50,879 nt of DNA from an uncultured Thermomicrobiaceae bacterium. Its GTDB lineage: Bacteria > Chloroflexota > Chloroflexia > Thermomicrobiales > Thermomicrobiaceae. Below, piece after piece: positions 42,961-49,830 of this stretch (the stretch's first letter is position 1; every line of letters starts with the position of its first letter). Both the position numbers and the translations under genes were made by a program. Under the pieces are notes generated by a model. It did not search any database. It worked only from the letters and a program-made list of their open reading frames with translations, and had not been told where the DNA came from. Location of the stretch: positions 1 through 50,879 of the forward strand of contig CALKCJ010000027.1 in the NCBI GenBank assembly GCA_938082375.1, written 5' to 3'.

Positions 42961-44040
42961 TCAGGCTCCTTCCTCTCGGGCCTCGAGCGATGCCAGCAGT
43001 ACGGGCTGGCCGAGCTGGCTCGAGCGCACTGCCGCGATCGAGAGCGCCAGCGCCTGGCGTGCGTCCCACGGGTCGAGCGGTGGATCGCGATCCTCGCGGA
43101 CGCAACGGGCGAATGTGGAGATCTCGTCGCGGTAGGCGTCGTCGACGTGCAACAAATGGCTGAAGTTGAGCGGGTAGGCCATACCGTCTGGCCGCCAGAC
43201 CTCGAGGGGCGACATCGGCGGATCGGCGGCGCGAATCAGGCCCGCAGTACCCACCACCTCGAGCATGTGGTAGTAGGGATAGTCGGCGGGGAGCTGGTTG
43301 ACGATCTCGGCCGCGGCGAGCGCGCCGCTGGCAAAGGTGATGATGTAGGTGAGGAAATCGGGCACCTCGCCTGCGGGGTCGGTGATCCGGGCTGCCGCGT
43401 AGACCGAGATCGCCTCGCTGCCCGTGAACCAGCGCGCGAGATCGGTCTCGTGTACCGCGTTCGTGAGGGCAGCGCCCTGCGCGTAGGCTGACGAGGCAAG
43501 CCAGGGGCGGCCACCCTCTGGCGCCCAGTGATCGACAGGCAGGTCGAGCCGGCCATACATCGCCCGAGGCCGCCGCTCGTTTTCCCGCACCAAGCGTACC
43601 TCGCCGATGGCCCCGTCCCGGATCAGCCGAGCGACTTCCCGGTAGCGGCGGGTAAAGCGCCGGCTGTGGCCAATCATGAGCTTGACGCCGTTGCGCCGGG
43701 CGGCAGCGATCATTGCGTCGGCCTCCGCGAGGGTGGAGGCCATCGGCTTCTCGCAGAGCACGTGCTTGCCGGCTTCGGTGGCGGCCACTGTTTGCTCGCA
43801 GTGGAGGAACTCGGGCGTGCAGATATCGACCAGGTCGATATCTGGCCGGGCAATCAGCTCGCGGTAATCGGTGTACCAAACTTCGGCGCCGTAGCGGCGG
43901 GCAGCATCGGCCGCCACCTCCGCCCGCACGTCGGCAACGGCCACCAGCTCAAGCTCGTCCGCCAGGCGCCGGATAGCCGGCAGGTGCGCGCTCTGGGCGA
44001 TGGTACCAGCACCGATCAGCCCGACCCGCAGTCGTCGCAT
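42961..44040 (-). CDS. Gfo/Idh/MocA-family NAD(P)-dependent oxidoreductase
   Basis: A 359-aa dehydrogenase of the glucose-fructose/inositol family, which oxidises or reduces sugars, inositols or related polyols. The nucleotide loop is VGLIGAGTIAQSAHLP (about 5-20), CTPEFLH follows, and the catalytic Lys is in CEKPMAS. HETDLARWF gives the expected His and Asp of the active site, so it should be active. GAAGGGAGAG precedes the ATG at 44040; an upstream extension has no family character. It is the first gene of a two-gene operon with a diverged paralog. The substrate cannot be read from sequence. Confidence 0.92.
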   Translation of the reverse strand: MRRLRVGLIGAGTIAQSAHLPAIRRLADELELVAVADVRAEVAADAARRYGAEVWYTDYRELIARPDIDLVDICTPEFLHCEQTVAATEAGKHVLCEKPMASTLAEADAMIAAARRNGVKLMIGHSRRFTRRYREVARLIRDGAIGEVRLVRENERRPRAMYGRLDLPVDHWAPEGGRPWLASSAYAQGAALTNAVHETDLARWFTGSEAISVYAAARITDPAGEVPDFLTYIITFASGALAAAEIVNQLPADYPYYHMLEVVGTAGLIRAADPPMSPLEVWRPDGMAYPLNFSHLLHVDDAYRDEISTFARCVREDRDPPLDPWDARQALALSIAAVRSSQLGQPVLLASLEAREEGA

Positions 44041-44156
44041 CGTTCTCTCCCTTCGCCTCGCACCACCCGCGCCATCATAGCGTAGGCTCTTGGGCGTGAC
44101 ACGGCCGCGACCGAACACGCTCGCTCTGAGTGAGGCCTTTGGTGTATTACAGTGCC

Positions 44157-45137
44157 ATGAGCCGAGCGATGGCGTCCGATCCGCTCAACGCAATCCCGTC
44201 GGAGCATGTCGCAGTGGTACGCGACCGACTGCTGACCTGGTTCCGGGCTGGACACCGCGATCTGCCCTGGCGACAGACTCACGATCCGTACCATATCCTC
44301 GTCTCCGAGGTCATGCTCCAGCAGACACAGGCTGAGCGCGTCATTCCCAAGTATCGCGAGTTCCTTAACCGCTTCCCGACCATCCAGAGCCTAGCGGCAG
44401 CGCCAACCGCCGAGGTAATCAAAGCCTGGGCCGGATTGGGCTACAACCGGCGGGCAGTGCACCTGCAGCGCGCAGCGCAAGCCGTCGTGGAGCGCCATGG
44501 TGGGCAGCTCCCGCCGGATCGATCCAAGCTCGAGCAACTACCAGGTGTCGGGCGCTACACGTCCGGAGCCGTCCTGTGTTTCGCTTTCGGCCAGGACATC
44601 GGGTTCTGGGACACCAACATCGCTCGAGTGCTGCACCGCGTCTTCGTCGGGCCGGAGCTGCCGGCTCGTCGGCTGAGCGCTCGCGAGCTCGACGCGCTGG
44701 CCGAGCGCCTGGTGCCGCCCGGTCAGGGCTACGAGTGGAACCAGGCCCTCATCGAACTCGGCGCTGTGCAGTGCACGGCCCGCCGGCCGTCCTGCCCGAG
44801 CTGCCCCCTCCAGGCCTGCTGCCACGCCTTCCCCGAGATCCAGGTGCTGCTAGGCGCTCTTCCCCGCGGTACCCGGCTGAAACGAGAGACCCCTTTTGCC
44901 GGTTCCGCCCGCTACTACCGTGGACGGCTTGTCGACCTCTTGCGGCAGGCGCCCGACGGCGACGGGCTCGACCTGCTGACGCTCGGCCAGCGGCTCCGGC
45001 GGGACTTCTCCACAGCTCAGCTCCCCTGGCTTCGACAGCTCGTCGATGACCTGGCGCGGGACGGGCTGGTACTGGCCGAGGAACGGCCAGGGTACGACGC
45101 GGCCGACCCCCGGTCTGTGCGGGTGCGCCTCCCCTGA
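44157..45137 (+). CDS. mutY: A/G-specific adenine glycosylase
   Basis: Removes adenine mispaired with 8-oxoguanine. The 326-aa protein has the catalytic Glu in SEVMLQQTQ, the helix-hairpin-helix LPGVGRYTSGAV, the Asp in FWDTNIARV and the [4Fe-4S] cysteines in the order C-x6-C-x2-C-x5-C (CTARRPSCPSCPLQACC). The C-terminal 80 residues are shorter and more basic than the usual NUDIX-like 8-oxoG recognition domain. They contain a winged-helix-like segment (LLTLGQRLRRDF...LRQLVDDLARDGLV) instead. The start is uncertain: ATG at 44157 or 44169, or GTG at 44130; none has a strong ribosome site. Confidence 0.93.
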   Translation: MSRAMASDPLNAIPSEHVAVVRDRLLTWFRAGHRDLPWRQTHDPYHILVSEVMLQQTQAERVIPKYREFLNRFPTIQSLAAAPTAEVIKAWAGLGYNRRAVHLQRAAQAVVERHGGQLPPDRSKLEQLPGVGRYTSGAVLCFAFGQDIGFWDTNIARVLHRVFVGPELPARRLSARELDALAERLVPPGQGYEWNQALIELGAVQCTARRPSCPSCPLQACCHAFPEIQVLLGALPRGTRLKRETPFAGSARYYRGRLVDLLRQAPDGDGLDLLTLGQRLRRDFSTAQLPWLRQLVDDLARDGLVLAEERPGYDAADPRSVRVRLP

Positions 45138-45368
45138 GCGGCACGGCCAAGCTCGAATCCTGCCCAGTCGGCCACTTTTAGTGGCGCGCATAGCACTCGC
45201 TAGCTTTGGAAGGTTCTTCCGCAAGACGCTTGCGACTCGCTTCAGGAGCATGCAGAATGGTTTGCGCATCTGGCACACTCTCTCTACATGGTGGAGAATC
45301 GACGAGCGGGTCGACGGGCAGCGAGTTAGGGGTGGTTGCCGAGCGGCTGGGGCGAGAAGGAGGAGGGA

Positions 45369-45845
45369 ATGGCGGACCGCGACGTGATCGACGGCCTGAT
45401 CGCAACCTATCGGGAACTGAACCAGCGGTTCCGGCCTAAGCTGCTGACGCTCAACAGTGGCCAGGATCCAAGGTCGAATCCGAATTCCGCCATCGGGATC
45501 CTCTACCGGCTGCGTAACCGGGAGCTCAACGCCTCGCAGGCGGTCAAGGAAATGTTGCTCAGCGGCGAGACGAGCATCACCGATGACGAGGCCGAACCCC
45601 TGGTCACGCTGCAGCAGACCGCGCTCGGCCTGACAGCTGCGGTGCTGCTCAGCCAGTTCGGCACCGCCCGCGAAGCAACGCTCGCAATGGTGCGCGACCT
45701 GCCCGACGAGGTCTGGCAGCAAGCCTTCAATACCCCGCTGGGTCAGATGACGCTTCGCGAATACCTGCAATCGCTGGTCGAACGCGATCGCGCCGCGATG
45801 GAGCAACTCGAGCAGCACCTGGCCCAGGCGAGCCCCAGCAAGTAG
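45369..45845 (+). CDS. DinB-like helical protein, function unknown
   Basis: A 158-aa soluble, mostly helical protein. The C-terminal half (LPDEVWQQAFNTPLGQMTLREYLQSLVERDRA is the region, residues about 113-145) has the feel of the DinB/YfiT-like four-helix bundle. However, the usual three metal-binding His residues are not visible, so any such relation is distant. GGAGGAGGGA just before the ATG gives a very strong start. It stands between mutY and the sensor kinase without clear operon ties. I cannot assign a function. Confidence 0.7.
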   Translation: MADRDVIDGLIATYRELNQRFRPKLLTLNSGQDPRSNPNSAIGILYRLRNRELNASQAVKEMLLSGETSITDDEAEPLVTLQQTALGLTAAVLLSQFGTAREATLAMVRDLPDEVWQQAFNTPLGQMTLREYLQSLVERDRAAMEQLEQHLAQASPSK

Positions 45846-46053
45846 CAGCCGCGCGGGACTGCCCGGTTCGGACTCTGCCTCCCCGTGGCGGGAGTCTGGA
45901 GCGCTCCCACTGCCTCTGGCCCGCACCGGAGCCTGCGGCGACGGGCCAGGGCAGGCTAGCGCTGACGATCGAGTAGACTTGTGTTAGTCAGCGTGTTCCG
46001 TGAGAGCGGGCGCGACAGTCTGAGCGCGTCGCGCGGGCTTCGGTGGCAACGCG

Positions 46054-47265
46054 ATGCCAGAAGACGAGCTTGCCTCGGCTACAGCACGAGGGCGGCGCCG
46101 AGCTCCAGTCGAGGATCGGCGCACTCGGGAGCTGCGCATCCTCTACGCGGTCTCCGAGGCACTCAACAGCGCAGCGGACGTCCGGCTCGCGCTCGAGCGG
46201 ACACTGGCGCTGGTCACTGACCTGCTTGGCCTGCCCACCGGGTGGGTCTGGCTGCTCGACCCCGAAAGCGGCCAGTTCTATAACGCTGCCGCCCATAACC
46301 TTCCGCCCTATCTCCAGGAGCCGGTCCGCATGACCGGCAAGAGCTGCTGGTGCATCGGCGACTTCCGTGACGGCACGCTCGCACCCAGAAACATCTCGCT
46401 GATCGAGTGCAGCCGGCTGCAGCCGGCCGTCGAAGCCGGAGCCATCGAGGCGACGGGTGGGCTGCGCTACCATGCCAGCATCCCGCTCTATTTCCGGGAC
46501 AAGCCCCTCGGGATCATGAACATCGCTGCGCCGTCCTGGCGCGAGCTCTCCCGGAGCGAGTTGCGGCTCCTCTCGACAATCGCCAATCAAATCGGGATCG
46601 CGATCGAGCGAGCGCGGCTGGCCGAGGAGAGCGCCCGGCTGGCCCGCGCCGAGGAGCGGGCCAGAATCGCTCGCGAAATCCACGACACGCTGGTGCAGGG
46701 GCTGACCGCCATCGGGCTGCACATCGAGAGCGCGCTGAACCACCTGGAGAGCGAGCCGGAGCGCGCCCGCGAGCGGATCGAGCGGGCGCTCGCGATGACC
46801 CGGGAGAGCCTGGAGGAAGCTCGGCGATCGGTGACCAACCTGCGCACCGGGCTGCCGTCCGGCAAGCCGCTTGCCGAAGCGCTGGGGATGCTGGCCCGCG
46901 CGTTCACCGCCGAGACCGGTGTGCGCATCGCGCTGCAGGTCAGCGGAGGACGGTCGCTTCCGCTGCGTGTGGAGAACGAACTCTACCGGATCGCCCAAGA
47001 GGCGCTGGCCAACGTGCGGCGGCACGCAGAGGCGAGCGAGGTACGCATTGCGCTGCGCGTTGGAACTGGGCAGCAGGTCGTGCTCTCGGTTCATGACAAT
47101 GGCCGCGGCTTCGACCCCGCCGCGATTCCGGTCGGCTGTCACGGGCTCCTGGGCATGCGGGAGCGCGCCCGGCTGCTGGGCGGCCGGCTGCACGTTGCCA
47201 GCCGGCCGAGCCGGGGCACGACGCTCACCGCCATCGTGCCGCTGCTCGCGGAGGGCGAGCCGTGA
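46054..47265 (+). CDS. GAF-domain sensor histidine kinase (NarL/DegS type)
   Basis: A soluble sensor kinase of 403 aa without membrane segments. The GAF domain (about 30-190) carries three cysteines: Cys98 and Cys100 in KSCWCIGDF and Cys119 in IECSRL. Such Cys could bind an Fe-S cluster or heme-like ligand or react with redox signals or NO; this is inference. A short coiled coil leads to the HisKA_3 domain with the phospho-acceptor His210 (AREIHDTLVQG). The ATPase domain has ELYRIAQEALANVRRHAEA, DNGRGF and GLLGMRERA. Its stop overlaps the regulator start (GTGA), so the two form a pair. Next to oxidase genes, an oxygen, redox or NO signal is likely. Confidence 0.92.
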   Translation: MPEDELASATARGRRRAPVEDRRTRELRILYAVSEALNSAADVRLALERTLALVTDLLGLPTGWVWLLDPESGQFYNAAAHNLPPYLQEPVRMTGKSCWCIGDFRDGTLAPRNISLIECSRLQPAVEAGAIEATGGLRYHASIPLYFRDKPLGIMNIAAPSWRELSRSELRLLSTIANQIGIAIERARLAEESARLARAEERARIAREIHDTLVQGLTAIGLHIESALNHLESEPERARERIERALAMTRESLEEARRSVTNLRTGLPSGKPLAEALGMLARAFTAETGVRIALQVSGGRSLPLRVENELYRIAQEALANVRRHAEASEVRIALRVGTGQQVVLSVHDNGRGFDPAAIPVGCHGLLGMRERARLLGGRLHVASRPSRGTTLTAIVPLLAEGEP

Positions 47266-47888
47266 TCCGCGTGCTCGTGGTCGACGACCACCCCGTCGTC
47301 CGGGAGGGGTTGATCAGCGTGCTGGAGCTCCAGCCAGATCTCCAGGTCATCGGAGCGGCGGGCTCGGCCGAGGAGGCGCTCTCGCTGGTCCGGCGCCTGC
47401 GACCGGACGTGGTGCTGCTCGATCTGGAGCTGCCGGGCATGGGCGGGATCGCGGCCATCCCCTATCTGCTGGCCGGCTCCGCGCCGCCGCGCGTGCTCGT
47501 CTTCACCGCCTACGACACCGACGACCGCGTGCACGGCGCGCTCGAGGCCGGAGCTGCCGGCTATCTGCTCAAAGGCGCTAGCGGCGAGGAGATCGCCCGC
47601 AGCGTGCGGGCGGTCTATGAGGGTCGGTTAGCGCTGGAACCTCGGATCGTCGCCCGCACGCTGCCGCAGCTCCGCAGCTCGACGCGCCGTCGCGGCCTGC
47701 TGACCCCACGCGAGCGCGAGGTGCTCGAACTCGTGGCGCACGCACTGGCCAACAAGGAGATCGCCGGGCAACTCGGGATCTCCGAGCGGACGGTGAAGTT
47801 CCACATCGCCTCGATCATGGGCAAGCTGGGGGCCGAGAACCGTGCGCAGGCGACGGCGCTCGCGCTGCAGGGCGGCCTGCTGCGGTGA
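47262..47888 (+). CDS. LuxR/NarL-family response regulator
   Basis: A 208-aa DNA-binding regulator, the partner of the upstream GAF kinase (GTG start overlaps its TGA by three bases). The receiver has VLVVDDHP, the phospho-acceptor Asp54 (VLLDLELPGMGG), the Thr in VFTAYD and Lys in LLKGA. The C-terminal LuxR-type helix-turn-helix reads LTPREREVLELVA, NKEIAGQLGISERTVKFH and GAENRAQATA. All signature residues are intact. It lies about 60 bases before ctaG. The operon downstream of the hairpin at 48840 is a natural target; this is inferred from position. Confidence 0.94.
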   Translation: MIRVLVVDDHPVVREGLISVLELQPDLQVIGAAGSAEEALSLVRRLRPDVVLLDLELPGMGGIAAIPYLLAGSAPPRVLVFTAYDTDDRVHGALEAGAAGYLLKGASGEEIARSVRAVYEGRLALEPRIVARTLPQLRSSTRRRGLLTPREREVLELVAHALANKEIAGQLGISERTVKFHIASIMGKLGAENRAQATALALQGGLLR

Positions 47889-47947
47889 CCTGGCACAACT
47901 GACGCGTGCCAGGAGACTGCCGACAGAAGAAAGAAGGGAAACGAGCC

Positions 47948-48838
47948 ATGCTCCTTCCGCCGCTCCACGCCACCGCAAATGCCGATTCCTGGCTGCGAGC
48001 CTGGCACTTCGACCCCATCCTGGCGCCGCTGCTGACCGCTGCAGGAGTCGGATACCTGATCGCGTACCAGACCGTCCAGCGCTCTGGCCGGCGCCCACCG
48101 CCGTTCTGGCGCGCTACCGCCTACTTCGCAGGACTGGCAGCGCTGGCCATCGCGCTCCTCGGTCCGCCAGACCACTTCAATGGGATCCTTTTTTCAGTGC
48201 ACATGGTTCAGCACCTGCTGCTGATGCTGGTCGCCGCCCCACTGCTCGTCCTCGGGCGTCCGGCCGCGCTCGCGCTGTGGGCATTGCCGTCGCGCCCGAG
48301 GCAGCGGATCTGGCGAGCCCTTTTGGGACACCGGCCGGTGCGCTCGTCGCTCACACTGCTCACACACCCCTTCATGGTCTTCCTCCTCTACAACGGCAGC
48401 TTTGTCGCTTGGCACCTCCCTGCGCTCTATCAGGCTGCGGTGGTCGATCGCCTTGTGCATGAGGTGGAGCACGCGTCGTTCTTCGGCACCGCACTACTGT
48501 TCTGGCAGGTGCTCCTCGATCCCCGGCCCTGGCGACGCCGCCTCTCGACCGAAGCGGTCGTGCTACTCCTGTTTGCCACCTGGATGGTCTCGGATCTGCT
48601 CTGCGCGACGGTCACGCTCTCGAGCGAGCTGCTCTATCCGGTCTATGCATCGCACTCCAAGCCCTGGGGGTTGAGCCCGCTGGGCGACCAGCGACTGGGT
48701 GGCGCGATCATGTGGATTGCCGGGGGTGTCCTGTACGTAGCGCTCCTCCTCGGGTATCTGGCATATCCGGCTGTACGGCGCGGCAGCCCGTCGCCACGGC
48801 ATGCTCGATACCCCTTGACGGGACGGCGCACCCTGTAG
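47948..48838 (+). CDS. ctaG: CtaG-type (caa3) oxidase assembly membrane protein
   Basis: A polytopic membrane protein of 296 aa (about seven helices) of the caa3_CtaG family, which helps mature caa3/ba3-type oxidases, probably by bringing copper to CuB. Family features include the His-rich helix FSVHMVQHLLLML, the TM segment ending FVAWHLPALYQAA, HEVEHASFFGTALLFW, and the C-terminal helices. It is not the Cox11-type CtaG of proteobacteria. The ATG at 47948 follows AAGGGAAA; an upstream in-frame codon at 47906 has no such site. It lies between the two-component pair and the oxidase structural genes, with a hairpin directly after its stop. Confidence 0.9.
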   Translation: MLLPPLHATANADSWLRAWHFDPILAPLLTAAGVGYLIAYQTVQRSGRRPPPFWRATAYFAGLAALAIALLGPPDHFNGILFSVHMVQHLLLMLVAAPLLVLGRPAALALWALPSRPRQRIWRALLGHRPVRSSLTLLTHPFMVFLLYNGSFVAWHLPALYQAAVVDRLVHEVEHASFFGTALLFWQVLLDPRPWRRRLSTEAVVLLLFATWMVSDLLCATVTLSSELLYPVYASHSKPWGLSPLGDQRLGGAIMWIAGGVLYVALLLGYLAYPAVRRGSPSPRHARYPLTGRRTL

Positions 48839-48839
48839 T

Positions 48840-48863
48840 GATCCTACCCAGATGGGTAGGATC
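48840..48863. promoter_or_regulatory. Perfect hairpin/palindrome between ctaG and the oxidase genes
   Basis: GATCCTACCC (48840-48849) and GGGTAGGATC (48854-48863) flank a 4-base loop AGAT. It starts one base after the ctaG stop. It could be a terminator (a weak GTCTC follows) or an operator. Its core, TACCC and GGGTA, resembles the CsoR-type site before the copper chaperone gene, and a further GGGTAG half-site follows at about 48877-48882. A TACAAT -10-like element lies at about 48907. Confidence 0.55.
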
Positions 48864-49048
48864 GTCTCACCCCGTTGGGTAGTTCTATTGGAGCCGGCTC
48901 TGTATTACAATGGCCTCGAATACGAACCCCCTATGAGCATGAACTGCTGCGCCATCGAGAGGGCGGGTTACATCGATGGTACCGGGGCTGCCGAGGGGGT
49001 TTCCTATTCAGGAGACAGTGTCCGACGCGATGTGGGAGGAGGCTGGCG

Positions 49049-49219
49049 ATGTCGGGCTCTCGGGAGAACGGCGGTGGCTCGGGGCAGCGCATCCCGTGGC
49101 AGCAAGTGTTACTCGACGACATCTTCCTCCTGATCATGGCCGGGCTGGTCGTACCGACGGTCTTTTACATCGTGTGGGGCCTGATCAGCCTGGGGAACGT
49201 ACCGCTGTTCGGGCGCTAG
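49049..49219 (+). CDS. Small single-helix subunit of the heme-copper enzyme
   Basis: A 56-aa protein with one membrane helix (about residues 27-50, FLLIMAGLVVPTVFYIVWGLI) behind a Gly/Ser-rich, polar N-terminus. The ATG at 49049 follows GGAGGAGG, one of the strongest ribosome sites in the window. It ends 34 bases before the subunit II gene. Its size, single helix and position just ahead of the CuA subunit match the small subunit IIa of ba3-type oxidases (34 aa in Thermus). Similarity cannot be proved by eye in so short a protein, so the role is inferred from topology and context. Confidence 0.72.
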   Translation: MSGSRENGGGSGQRIPWQQVLLDDIFLLIMAGLVVPTVFYIVWGLISLGNVPLFGR

Positions 49220-49253
49220 CGCGGATACCTGGTTGAGGGGGTGGAGGCAAGCG

Positions 49254-49805
49254 ATGGCCGTTCGGTTCAGCAGCCTGGCCAAGCCGCAGGGGACGTGGTG
49301 GCAACCCCTCGGACGCGACGAGCGACTCTGGGGTGCGCTCGCGGTGATCTGGGGGCTGGCGATGTTCGCGATGATCGCGGTCATCTGGCCAGCCATCGGG
49401 CGAGAACAGAACCGTATCCAGAGCTACCGCATCGAGCCGAGTGAGTTCGCCGCCCGCACCGACGAATTTATCCAGACCTATCAAATTGGCGAGGTGGATG
49501 GTGTCCCACTGGTCGCGCCGCCGCCAGGGGGCGATGTCTACCTCGAGGCGCGGGCCTTCGCCTGGCGACCGGTGATCCAGCTCAAGCGCGGCGAGACCTA
49601 TCGCTTCCTTATCTCCTCGCGCGACGTGCAGCACGGCTTCTCGCTGGTCATGGCGCCGCATACGATCAACTTCCAGATCTTGCCTGGCTTCGTGACAGTA
49701 ATCCAGCTCACACCTGAGGACGCTGGCGAGTATCCGATCGTCTGCAACGAGTACTGCGGCCTGGGCCATCACCTGATGCTTGGCCGCATCGTGGTGACCG
49801 ACTAG
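49254..49805 (+). CDS. CuA subunit II of a ba3-type heme-copper enzyme
   Basis: A 183-aa membrane-anchored cupredoxin that takes electrons from a cytochrome c or similar donor into subunit I. One helix (about 28-47) is followed by the periplasmic beta-barrel. The binuclear CuA ligands are complete: His127 (DVQHGF), Cys164, Glu166, Cys168, His172 and Met175 in the C-x-E-x-C-x3-H-x2-M motif. A single anchor helix is the B-family (ba3) arrangement, against two in A-family oxidases. GGAGG precedes the ATG at 49254. It is 25 bases before the subunit I start. An intact CuA site shows that the enzyme accepts electrons one at a time from a soluble donor. Confidence 0.95.
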   Translation: MAVRFSSLAKPQGTWWQPLGRDERLWGALAVIWGLAMFAMIAVIWPAIGREQNRIQSYRIEPSEFAARTDEFIQTYQIGEVDGVPLVAPPPGGDVYLEARAFAWRPVIQLKRGETYRFLISSRDVQHGFSLVMAPHTINFQILPGFVTVIQLTPEDAGEYPIVCNEYCGLGHHLMLGRIVVTD

Positions 49806-49830
49806 CGCCACCGAAGGGAGAGATGAGGCC

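Noticed and set aside
42964-43879. Upstream part of a 589-codon open frame on the minus strand running into the diverged Gfo/Idh gene
   Set aside because: It overlaps the well-supported oxidoreductase gene on the same strand in another frame, is Arg/Pro-rich and has no family features. Only the part from 42958 is real.
45988-47193. 401-codon open frame antisense to the sensor kinase
   Set aside because: Shadow frame; the kinase has all conserved boxes.
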